The notes beneath the pieces were generated by a model. The model did not search any database. It was given only the letters and a program-made list of their open reading frames with translations, and was not told where the DNA came from. Of a stretch of 33,771 nt of DNA, positions 8,622 to 15,867 are shown in pieces; position 1 is the first letter of the stretch; each line of letters opens with the position of its first letter. The stretch is taken from assembly GCA_902779395.1 (NCBI GenBank), contig CACZBK010000030.1, positions 1 to 33,771 of the forward strand, in the 5' to 3' direction. The translations under genes and the position numbers were made by a program. This DNA is from an uncultured Lachnospiraceae bacterium. Its GTDB lineage: Bacteria; Bacillota; Clostridia; Lachnospirales; Lachnospiraceae.

Positions 8622-9647
8622 TTATTTTCTGAGCGATATCTCGATTATCTTCTCGCACAGGCCGGGGAAGTCGATGCCTACGGCAGCTGCTTCCTGGGGG
8701 ATGAGCGATGTGGGCGTCATCCCGGGAAGGGTATTGGCCTCTAAGCAGTAAACATTGCCCGCCTTATCCATCATAAAATCAAGCCTTGCGTATACGGAAA
8801 GATGCAGGGCCTTCCATGCCTTCTCTGCCAGATCCTGTATATGACGCGCGGTTTTTTCATCAAGAGGCGCGGGACAGATCTCCGTCGTCTTTCCGGCCTG
8901 ATACTTGTTCTTATAATCATAATCGCCTTCATTAGGCAGTATCTCTACCAGCGGAAGGGCCTTTCCGTCAAGAAGTCCGCAGGTGAACTCACGCCCGTAA
9001 ATACGAGATTCGATCACGATGTGCGGATCCAGCTCACGGGCCTTTCTCATAGCTTCCTCAAGCTCCTCTTCATTTTCCACAAAATATGTCCCCACCGTGG
9101 AGCCGCCGTTTGAGGCCTTCACCACCGCAGGGAATCTAACTATCCGGGGCCTTCCTCCGGGATAGACTTCCTGCCCCTCCGGCACTGGGATAGAGTGATA
9201 CGCGAGTATGGCGCGGGTGAGTCCTTTATCCAGGCACACCGCGCTGCTGGAATGATCGGTCCCGGTATAGGGGATGCCGTTTAATTCAAACATGGCCTGA
9301 AGCTTTCCGTCCTCTCCGCCTGCTCCGTGCAGCGCCAGAAAGACCACATCGGCCAGTTCGCAGATCTCAAAAACGTTCGGTCCGCAGAAGTGCTTCGCTC
9401 CGTCAGAACGCATAGCCAGGACCTTCTTAAGATCAGGGCTCTCCTCACCTATATCCTTTATGCCTTCAGCCCAGTCCTTATCCAGAGAGAAAGCATCCTC
9501 AGGCTTTACTTCCGCACAGCCCAGGAATACATCAAGCAGCACAACCTCATGGCCGTGTGACTTAAGGGCACGATATACTTCCCTGCCGGAGACCAGCGAC
9601 ACTTCACGTTCAGTGCTGGTGCCTCCCGCCAAAACAGCTATCTTCAT
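8622..9647 (-). CDS. ddl: D-alanine--D-alanine ligase
   Basis: The 341-residue ATP-grasp ligase makes the D-Ala-D-Ala dipeptide used by MurF. Typical blocks are AVLAGGTSTEREVSLVSG at the N-terminus, FLALHGAGGEDGKLQ near 110, the ATP-grasp segment with PAVVKASNGGSTVGT, and the C-terminal metal and substrate site EANTLPGMTPTSLIPQ. The ATG at 9647 (MKIAVLAGG) was preferred because AGGAGTGA lies 8 bases upstream. A GTG four codons earlier overlaps that site and is too close to it. MurF follows after 50 bases. A candidate promoter overlaps the end of the upstream gene. Specificity for D-Ala rather than D-Lac or D-Ser is assumed from the housekeeping context. Confidence 0.96.
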   Translation of the reverse strand: MKIAVLAGGTSTEREVSLVSGREVYRALKSHGHEVVLLDVFLGCAEVKPEDAFSLDKDWAEGIKDIGEESPDLKKVLAMRSDGAKHFCGPNVFEICELADVVFLALHGAGGEDGKLQAMFELNGIPYTGTDHSSSAVCLDKGLTRAILAYHSIPVPEGQEVYPGGRPRIVRFPAVVKASNGGSTVGTYFVENEEELEEAMRKARELDPHIVIESRIYGREFTCGLLDGKALPLVEILPNEGDYDYKNKYQAGKTTEICPAPLDEKTARHIQDLAEKAWKALHLSVYARLDFMMDKAGNVYCLEANTLPGMTPTSLIPQEAAAVGIDFPGLCEKIIEISLRK

Positions 9648-9680
9648 TATATCAGTCACTCCTTTTTAACAGATCAAAAT

Positions 9681-9705
9681 AAGGGGCAGCAAACTGCCGT
9701 CCCTT
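9681..9705 (-). terminator. Hairpin between the EF-hand gene and ddl (likely terminator)
   Basis: On the minus strand AAGGGACGGCAG and CTGCCCCTT pair, with a small internal mismatch, around TTTG, and ATTTTGATC follows. It lies 18 bases after the EF-hand gene and probably ends it. Because a promoter-like pair lies just upstream, the same hairpin could instead form the 5' end of the ddl mRNA. Confidence 0.55.
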
Positions 9706-9734
9706 ATCATATCACATTTATGCTATGCACGCAA
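9706..9734 (-). promoter_or_regulatory. Candidate promoter for ddl-murF
   Basis: On the minus strand TTGCGT (9729-9734) and TATGAT (9706-9711) are 17 bases apart, overlapping the 3' end of the EF-hand gene. Transcription would start at the base of the hairpin at 9681-9705. Confidence 0.45.
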
Positions 9735-10736
9735 AGCCATGCTGCGTTTTGCCAGATCCAGGTGCTGCACGCTTCCCACACCGCCGTTCTCGTATAAGAA
9801 AACCCCGCTCTTGCGTATCCGGCCGTTCATTTCATTATCCGCCGATCGAAGGTCAAATGACGTATCGGCATTTCCGAGATATATAGCTCCTACTCCTTTG
9901 TCTTTAAGACTGTAGAGTTTTTCTTTTCCGTTCTCATCCGTGATCCATATCTTCAGCCTGTCAAAAACAGGATCGGCTTCGTCTATCCATCCGTTGCCGT
10001 CTGTATCGTAAGCTGCAAGATCCGAAAATCCGTCTCCGCTTTTTGTTCCGAAGAGTTCACTGCCGTCATTAACCCTTCCGTCACCGTTTTTATCCAGCGC
10101 CAGATACCCGCTGCCTGTATCAAGACGCGAGATCTCGTCGGTCTCACCATCCGCATCCAGGTCAAAGCGCATCTTAGTATCGGATACTCCGGCAATGCCG
10201 CCGTCAAGATTGATCACCAGCGGGTCGCACAAAAGAGCCACAGGTGAGAGCGTCTGCTGCGTACGCTCTTCGATGTACTGCGAAAAAGATCTGCCCATGT
10301 ACATATCAAGCCTGAATGATATCTCCCTTCCGTCGGCACATCTTACTTTACCCATGGAGGAAAATGAGGTCTCTTCCCTCTCTTCATAACTGTATGCGTT
10401 ATACTCCCATCCGCTGATACTGCCTCCTCCCGGATCCCTGCCCCGGGAATTATTACCGTGAAAGATCTCGTGGATCCTTCTCAAAAACTCAAAAAGCATC
10501 TTCTGTCTGAGCTTTTCGTACTGCGCCGCATCATCCGTTCGCACGCCGCTCTTTTTTGCCGTCATCCGGGAAGAATACCTTGCATTCAGCTGATTTCTGA
10601 ACATCTCCTTCCCGTCCGTCAGCAGCGCCGGCGTCCTTACACTTCCCTGTGCCCAGCCCGCAAGCGTTACGGAAACGCTTTTGGACATATAGGAGCGCGT
10701 TGATCCCATGCTTACACTTGCGGAATCAATGATCAT
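9723..10736 (-). CDS. EF-hand/dockerin-like calcium-binding-motif protein, function unknown
   Basis: The 337-residue protein has three acidic loop motifs in its second half: DLDADGETDEIS near 190, LDKNGDGRVNDGSELFG near 220 and YDTDGNGWIDEADPVFDRLKIW near 245. The last two match the calcium-loop unit seen in RTX/hemolysin-like and EF-hand proteins of many bacteria. The N-terminal half is polar (SVSMGSTRSYMSKS) and has no signal peptide or membrane segment. Either it stays in the cytoplasm or it leaves by a route not visible here. GGAGG stands 8 bases before the ATG. Terminators lie on both sides, so it is transcribed alone. No function is claimed beyond likely calcium binding. Confidence 0.75.
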   Translation of the reverse strand: MIIDSASVSMGSTRSYMSKSVSVTLAGWAQGSVRTPALLTDGKEMFRNQLNARYSSRMTAKKSGVRTDDAAQYEKLRQKMLFEFLRRIHEIFHGNNSRGRDPGGGSISGWEYNAYSYEEREETSFSSMGKVRCADGREISFRLDMYMGRSFSQYIEERTQQTLSPVALLCDPLVINLDGGIAGVSDTKMRFDLDADGETDEISRLDTGSGYLALDKNGDGRVNDGSELFGTKSGDGFSDLAAYDTDGNGWIDEADPVFDRLKIWITDENGKEKLYSLKDKGVGAIYLGNADTSFDLRSADNEMNGRIRKSGVFLYENGGVGSVQHLDLAKRSMALRA

Positions 10737-10776
10737 AAAGACACCCTCCTTATGAAATTGTTATTCAGAGAAATAC

Positions 10777-10788
10777 CACGGCGCCGTG
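10777..10788. promoter_or_regulatory. GC-rich palindrome upstream of the EF-hand gene
   Basis: CACGGCGCCGTG is a perfect 12-bp palindrome in the otherwise AT-rich leader, about 40 bases before the start codon at 10736. Outer CAGAG and CTCTG arms are placed asymmetrically. It may be an operator or a leader hairpin. Confidence 0.35.
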
Positions 10789-10817
10789 CTCTGTAATTTT
10801 TATATCGGATCCCGCGG

Positions 10818-10846
10818 TAAAAAAATAAGAGGCCCTGAGGCCTCTT
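10818..10846 (-). terminator. Intrinsic terminator of the thrS/MORN unit
   Basis: On the minus strand AAGAGGCC and GGCCTCTT pair perfectly around a 4-base loop and are followed by ATTTTTTT. It lies 27 bases after the MORN gene stop codon. Confidence 0.92.
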
Positions 10847-10872
10847 AAGATACATGATAAAAGGGCGGGATC

Positions 10873-12009
10873 TTAACGGAAACGGAAGCCCAGAGCTCCT
10901 AAGTACTCGGAAGTGGAATAGTACACTATCGTACCGTCGGTCAGCTCTACGTAAGGTATGCTGCCGTAATAATACATATCATCATCAAGAGCACCGGTTT
11001 TTATCTCGGGTGCGTCACCGTCCGTAGCCACGTAATCTCCGTGATTGATCCTTCCCACGGAATCAAGCACATCATAAGACATAGGGCCGTCCTGATGGCC
11101 ATCCGTAAAATTACCGGTCACGAAGGTCGTGGTATTGTTGTATTCATCCCTGTTTGTTATGGTACCTTCACCGTTGGGCGCATCTTCATCCCAGTATCCC
11201 TGGAACATCTCATAGGTATCGGTGCCGTTCTTCCAGTAATTGGTGCCGTAGCCCTTGCGGACGCCGTCCACATACTCGCCATAGTAGAAATAATATCCTT
11301 CGGGAACTATGTACAGCCCCATAGCCTCACCGGTATAATCCTTTTCACCGCTGTAATCCGGACCGTAAATGAAAACATCCTGGCCCCTGCTCTTCATAAG
11401 AGAGACAAGAGCATCCGCTTCTTCACTTCCGTCCACATAGAGCATGCTCTTATAATCGCCTGCGCTCATGTATTTATAAGCAGACTCGAGCACGAGTGTG
11501 GGGTCATCATCAGGCCTGTCGGGATTATCGGGATCAGGATCGGGATCCCCAAAAGGATCCGGCTCATCCTGACTCAGATAATCCTTAGCGTTCTGCTCCG
11601 CATCCCGGATCATGCGCTCCACCTTTTTTGAATCGAGGAGCTCATTAAGCTCCGTAAGATAAGCTACCTCATCCTCCATAACCTCGGCAGATAATGCAGG
11701 CTCGTCTTCCTCAAGATAATCCGCCCACATCATGTATGCCCTGTTCAGGCTGTTAAGCGCGTTTTCATTGGCAGGTGCTATATCGAGCATCTCCTGATAC
11801 TTTTCCACGGCCCCTTCATAATCCCTGTTGTTTATGCACATGAGAGCATCTTCATACATCCTGTCAAACGCCCTTGCCGGGCCTGTACCCAGTATGAAAA
11901 CCGCAACACCTGCCCCCAGAAGGGCCACCAGCGCTATAAGACAGATGATGATCCCGGCCGGGCTTTTTTTCTTTACTTCATTTTCCACAGAGTCAGTTAC
12001 TTCTGCCAT
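10873..12009 (-). CDS. Membrane-anchored TPR/MORN-repeat protein
   Basis: This 378-residue protein has one transmembrane segment at about 19-42 (IIICLIALVALLGAGVAVFI). TPR-like helices follow at about 46-95 (MYEDALMCINNRDYEGAVEKYQ), then a helical part. A very acidic, proline-rich linker lies near 148-172. MORN-type repeats (YYGEYVDGVRKGYGTNYW, FQGYWDEDAPNGEGTIT, VTGNFTDGHQDGPMSY) fill about 225-310. The topology suggests an N-in anchor with the repeats outside the membrane. AGGAGG lies 9 bases before the ATG. It follows thrS by 47 bases with a hairpin between them, so it may be partly read through from the T-box promoter. Function is unknown; TPR and MORN repeats usually bind proteins or membrane. 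Confidence 0.8.
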   Translation of the reverse strand: MAEVTDSVENEVKKKSPAGIIICLIALVALLGAGVAVFILGTGPARAFDRMYEDALMCINNRDYEGAVEKYQEMLDIAPANENALNSLNRAYMMWADYLEEDEPALSAEVMEDEVAYLTELNELLDSKKVERMIRDAEQNAKDYLSQDEPDPFGDPDPDPDNPDRPDDDPTLVLESAYKYMSAGDYKSMLYVDGSEEADALVSLMKSRGQDVFIYGPDYSGEKDYTGEAMGLYIVPEGYYFYYGEYVDGVRKGYGTNYWKNGTDTYEMFQGYWDEDAPNGEGTITNRDEYNNTTTFVTGNFTDGHQDGPMSYDVLDSVGRINHGDYVATDGDAPEIKTGALDDDMYYYGSIPYVELTDGTIVYYSTSEYLGALGFRFR

Positions 12010-12024
12010 ATGTCACTTCCTCCT

Positions 12025-12056
12025 GAAAGATCCTTCGGAATAAACTCCGGGATCTT
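12025..12056 (-). terminator. Weak terminator or attenuator between thrS and the TPR/MORN gene
   Basis: On the minus strand GATCC-CGGA pairs with TCCG-AA-GGATC directly after the thrS stop codon. Only TTT follows, so read-through into the next gene is likely. Confidence 0.5.
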
Positions 12057-13844
12057 TTATCTGACTTTTGTTCTGATCTCTTCAGTTACCTTCTTAACAA
12101 AATCGTCAAGGCTCATGACCTCATTCTCCGTGCAGTCACGCTTACGTACGCTCACGGTACCCTCCTCAGCCTCTTTCTGGCCCAGGATGAGCATGTAAGG
12201 AACGCGGTCTACCTGCTGGCCTTCACGGATCTTATAACCTATCTTTTCATTCCTGTCATCAAGCAGGGTACGGACGCCGGCATTCTGAAGCGCCTCGTTC
12301 ACCTTAGCCGCATAGTCGTTGGTCTTTTCGCTCACGGGAAGCACCTTTACCTGAAGGGGTGCCAGCCATACGGGGAATTTACCCATGGTCTGCTCGATGA
12401 TGAACGCCATAAAGCGGTCCAGGGTACCCATGATGGCACGGTGGAGCACCACGGGGGTCTTCTCCGTTCCGTCGCTGTCGATATACTTGAGGTCGAACTT
12501 CTGCGGCAGGCAGAAATCCAGCTGGCAGGTGGAAAGAGTGATCTCCGCTCCTACGGCAGGCTTTACGTTAACGTCCAGCTTGGGTCCGTAGAAGGCAGCC
12601 TCGCCTATCTCCTCGGTATATTCAAGACCTATATCGTTAAGAACGTGGCGCAGCGAATCCTCCGCATTGTTCCACATATCATCGTCGGGATAGTACTTTT
12701 CGGTATCGGCGGGATCACGCAGCGAGAGCACGCAGCGGTAATCCGTGATGCCGAAGTCCTTATATACATCAAGGATCAGGTCCACTACCTTGGAGAACTC
12801 TTCCTTGATCTGATCGGGAGTAACAAACAGATGCGCATCATTCTGGCAGAAGTGACGCACACGCTCGATACCCTTAAGCGTACCGCTTGCTTCGAAACGG
12901 AAGTCGTGTGCTATCTCACCTATACGGATGGGCAGCTCACGATAGCTGTGAGGCTTGTTTGCGTAGATCATCATATGATGAGGGCAGTTCATGGGGCGGA
13001 GTACGAAAGTCTCGCCTTCAACCTCCATGGGAGGGAACATGTTCTTGCGGTAATGATCCCAGTGGCCGCTGGTCTGATACAGCTGCACGCTGCCCACGCA
13101 GGGAGTGAGCACATGCTGGTAACCAAGCTTTAATTCCTTCTGGCGGATGTAAGTCTCGAGCTCCTGCCATATGGTATAGCCTCTTGAAAGGAACATGGGC
13201 AGACCCTTACCGATAAGGTCATCCGTCATGAACAGGCCCATTTCCTTACCTATCTTACGGTGATCGCGGGCTTTTGCTTCCTCAACCTGCTTTTCATATT
13301 CTGCCAGCTCTTCCTGGGTAGCAAAGGCCACACCGTTGATACGGGTGAGCATCTTGTTCTTCGCATCATCCTTCCAATAAGCACCGCTCTGTCCGGTGAT
13401 CTTGAATGCCTTAAGAGCCTTGGTATAAGTGATGTGAGGTCCTATACACATATCAAGATAATCGCCCTGCTGGAAGAAGCTTATCTCAGCATCCTCGGGC
13501 AGATCGCCTATATGCTCCTCCTTATACTTTGCTCCGCGCTCGTGCATGAGCTTAACAGCCTCTTCGCGTCCCAGTATAAAGGACTTGAACTGAAGGTTTT
13601 CCTTGGTTATCTTCTTCATCTCGGCTTCTATGGCTGCAAGATCCTCATCGGAGAGCTTCTTGTCTCCCAGATCCACATCATAGTAAAAGCCTCTCTCAGT
13701 TGCGGGGCCATAGGCGAAATCCGCATCCGGATAAAGCCTCTGGATAGCCTGTGCCATTATATGCGCCGCAGAGTGACGCAGTACGTGCGTTACCTCCTCT
13801 TCGGGGCATTCCCCTACCGTTCCGTCTTTGTAGATGATCTTCAT
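12057..13844 (-). CDS. thrS: Threonyl-tRNA synthetase, short form without TGS domain
   Basis: The 595-residue class II synthetase charges tRNA-Thr with threonine in the cytoplasm. The editing (SAD/TAA) domain is present, with HSAAH near 25-29 and MCIGPH near 131. The catalytic core has the zinc-binding cysteine and first histidine in RPMNCPHHMMIY, the motif 2 region FRFEASGTLKGIERVRHF, and LHRAIMGTLDRF. A C-terminal anticodon-binding domain follows. It is about 45 residues shorter than the usual roughly 640, because most of the N-terminal TGS domain is missing. The AAAGGAG site 6 bases before the ATG supports this start. Upstream is a T-box leader, so expression should rise when tRNA-Thr is uncharged. 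Confidence 0.97.
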   Translation of the reverse strand: MKIIYKDGTVGECPEEEVTHVLRHSAAHIMAQAIQRLYPDADFAYGPATERGFYYDVDLGDKKLSDEDLAAIEAEMKKITKENLQFKSFILGREEAVKLMHERGAKYKEEHIGDLPEDAEISFFQQGDYLDMCIGPHITYTKALKAFKITGQSGAYWKDDAKNKMLTRINGVAFATQEELAEYEKQVEEAKARDHRKIGKEMGLFMTDDLIGKGLPMFLSRGYTIWQELETYIRQKELKLGYQHVLTPCVGSVQLYQTSGHWDHYRKNMFPPMEVEGETFVLRPMNCPHHMMIYANKPHSYRELPIRIGEIAHDFRFEASGTLKGIERVRHFCQNDAHLFVTPDQIKEEFSKVVDLILDVYKDFGITDYRCVLSLRDPADTEKYYPDDDMWNNAEDSLRHVLNDIGLEYTEEIGEAAFYGPKLDVNVKPAVGAEITLSTCQLDFCLPQKFDLKYIDSDGTEKTPVVLHRAIMGTLDRFMAFIIEQTMGKFPVWLAPLQVKVLPVSEKTNDYAAKVNEALQNAGVRTLLDDRNEKIGYKIREGQQVDRVPYMLILGQKEAEEGTVSVRKRDCTENEVMSLDDFVKKVTEEIRTKVR

Positions 13845-13861
13845 AATAAGCTCCTTTCGCT

Positions 13862-14098
13862 GCTAAAAAAACAAGACACCCCTGTCCCCAAGGGTGCCTT
13901 GTTAAGCACGGTTCCACCTTGACTTTTAACTCTTTGTTTCCCTTTACGGCGGGATGACCGTCATGCTTATGCATACAGCTTTCTCACATGAAGCTCGGGA
14001 GCGGTCTCCTCCGTCAGCGCATGATGCCATCTCAGCTGCGGCATCTCTCTGTGATGCGCATCCGACAGATTCGGTCTCCGTCAGTGCCATATAATATT
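13862..14098 (-). ncRNA. T-box riboswitch controlling thrS
   Basis: The leader between the promoter and thrS holds the conserved T-box AAGGTGGAACCGTGC (13906-13920, minus strand). A terminator whose arms ACAAGGCACCC and GGGTGTCTTGT are followed by seven T's lies at 13865-13902. The T-box overlaps the antiterminator alternative, so uncharged tRNA should switch the terminator off. TGGA in the T-box suits a tRNA with a U discriminator. A stem-I region fills about 13990-14090, and an ACC triplet in GGAGACCGCTCC (about 14000-14010) is a plausible threonine specifier, though I did not fold the whole leader. Confidence 0.93.
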
Positions 14099-14105
14099 GT
14101 CAGTG

Positions 14106-14133
14106 ATTATAACACAATGGTTTTAAAATGCAA
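14106..14133 (-). promoter_or_regulatory. Promoter of the T-box-thrS unit
   Basis: On the minus strand TTGCAT (14128-14133) and TATAAT (14106-14111) are 16 bases apart, just after the pgi stop codon. No separate pgi terminator is visible, so pgi transcripts may read into the T-box. Confidence 0.75.
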
Positions 14134-14140
14134 GTACTTA

Positions 14141-15721
14141 TCAGATCTCAAACAGGTCGCTGAATTCCTTAAGCGCTCCTTCGGTATCGTGTGCAAGCAC
14201 CTTCTTTGCAAGCACTTTACCCAGCTGCACGCCTTCCTGGTCGAAGCTGTTCACGTTCCACAAAAAGCCCTGGAACATGATCTTGTTCTCGAAATGTGAG
14301 AGCAGTGCTCCCATGGAAGCGGGTGTAAGCTGTTTTCCTATTATTATGCTCGAAGGCCTGCCGCCGGCAAACTTCTTGTTATTGTTTTCATCATCCTTGC
14401 CGCAGGCAAAAGCGATGATCTGTGCCACAACATTGGCGCACAGCTTCTTCTGGCTGGTGCTGCCCTGTATATCTACATCCACACCCAGCTGGCTGTCCTT
14501 AAAACCTATGAACTGCAGGGGGATGATATCCGTGCCCTGATGCAGCAGCTGGTAGAAGGAATGCTGGCCATTGGTACCCGGCTCACCGAAGAGCACGGGG
14601 CCTGTGGGATAGCTTACGAACTCACCGAAACGGTTAACGCTCTTTCCGTTGGACTCCATATCCGCCTGCTGAAGGTGTGCGGGGAAACGTGAGAGCGCCT
14701 GTGAATAAGGAAGCAGTGCCGTTGAAGGAAAGCCCAGTACGTTTCTCTCATATACGCCGATCAGGGCATCCAGCATAGCGGGGTTCTTCATCACATCCTT
14801 ATCTGCGGCAAGCTTATCTTCCTCAGCGGCACCTTTTAAGAAATCCGCAAACACATCGGGGGTAAATGCCAGTGAGAGCACTGCGCCGCCCACTGCCGAT
14901 GTGGAGGAAAACCTTCCGCCTATAAAATCATCCATAAAGAAGGCATTAAGGTAATCACTGTTGCCTGCAAGAGGTGAAGTCTCGCTGGTAACCGCCACCA
15001 TGTGCTTTGAAGCATCAAGGCCTGCCTTCTTAAGTGCATCCTTAACGAAGGATTCGTTCGTAAGGGTCTCTAAGGTGGTACCGGATTTGGATACCAGCAC
15101 GAAGAGCGAATGTGCAACATCTATACCCTGAAGGACACCTGCGGCATCATCGGGATCCACGTTGCTTATGAACTTTGCTTCCATATTGAAATTACCGGTT
15201 TGCTTAGCCCAGTTCTCCAGAGCGATGTAGATAGCGCGGGGGCCTAAGTCCGATCCGCCTATACCTATCTGTACCACGGTGGTGAACTTCTCTCCGGCAC
15301 CGTTAACTATCTTTCCGGAATGAACATCATTTGCAAACTCAGCTATCTTCTTCTGCTGTGCGGCATAGAATTCCCTCTTGTTCACACCGTCCTTTATGAC
15401 ATCGTTACCCAGCTGTGAACGGGTCAGGTGATGGAGCACCAGTCTCTTCTCTCCGGTATTGATAACTTCGCCGTTGTAGAGCGCTTCGAACTTCTCAGCC
15501 AGCTGCGCTTCTGCTGCAAGCTTTGCCAGAGCATCAACTATATCGTCATCTACTGCCTTTGCCGCATAATTATAATCAAGGCCCGCTGCCATGGGCACAG
15601 TGTATTTCTTTACGCGCGCTGCACCGTCTGCACCGCTCATAACGTCTTTAAGGTTTACCTTTTTCTTTGTACCCAGTTCCTTATAAGAAGCCAGTGTATC
15701 CAGATTCTTCCATTCGATCAT
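14141..15721 (-). CDS. pgi: Glucose-6-phosphate isomerase
   Basis: The 526-residue enzyme interconverts glucose 6-phosphate and fructose 6-phosphate in glycolysis and gluconeogenesis. The SIS-fold blocks are clear: VVQIGIGGSDLGPRAIY (about 152-168), VSKSGTTLETLTN and GGRFSSTSAVGGAVLSL. The C-terminal region has EPGTNGQHSFYQLLHQGTD, with the catalytic histidine, and a late FDQEGVQLGK. The length fits the large bacterial subtype. The ATG at 15721 (MIEWKNL) was chosen because GGAGGG stands 7 bases upstream; a frame open 16 codons further has no better site. It has its own promoter, divergent from the plus-strand gene at 15868. Confidence 0.97.
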   Translation of the reverse strand: MIEWKNLDTLASYKELGTKKKVNLKDVMSGADGAARVKKYTVPMAAGLDYNYAAKAVDDDIVDALAKLAAEAQLAEKFEALYNGEVINTGEKRLVLHHLTRSQLGNDVIKDGVNKREFYAAQQKKIAEFANDVHSGKIVNGAGEKFTTVVQIGIGGSDLGPRAIYIALENWAKQTGNFNMEAKFISNVDPDDAAGVLQGIDVAHSLFVLVSKSGTTLETLTNESFVKDALKKAGLDASKHMVAVTSETSPLAGNSDYLNAFFMDDFIGGRFSSTSAVGGAVLSLAFTPDVFADFLKGAAEEDKLAADKDVMKNPAMLDALIGVYERNVLGFPSTALLPYSQALSRFPAHLQQADMESNGKSVNRFGEFVSYPTGPVLFGEPGTNGQHSFYQLLHQGTDIIPLQFIGFKDSQLGVDVDIQGSTSQKKLCANVVAQIIAFACGKDDENNNKKFAGGRPSSIIIGKQLTPASMGALLSHFENKIMFQGFLWNVNSFDQEGVQLGKVLAKKVLAHDTEGALKEFSDLFEI

Positions 15722-15774
15722 TTTTAGACCCTCCGTGTTTGTGATATTGCTGCGGGCACTCCCGCCCAAAGGGG

Positions 15775-15803
15775 ATTATACTTTATAGCGAAAGGATATT
15801 CAA
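15775..15803 (-). promoter_or_regulatory. Promoter of pgi
   Basis: On the minus strand TTGAAT (15798-15803) and TATAAT (15775-15780) are 17 bases apart. The leader downstream contains a short GC-rich hairpin, GCGGG/CCCGC around 4 bases (15752-15765). Confidence 0.8.
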
Positions 15804-15841
15804 GAGGATGGTTTACTGTGTACTTGCATCCGGCTTTCTGC

Positions 15842-15847
15842 TATAAT
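15842..15847 (+). promoter_or_regulatory. -10 box of the cNMP-domain gene
   Basis: TATAAT lies about 20 bases before the start codon at 15868. The -35 region is weak: TTGCAT occurs, but only 12 bases upstream. The very short leader implied argues against starting at the TTG at 15853. Confidence 0.5.
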
Positions 15848-15867
15848 CTTTATTGAAAAGAGGCTGC

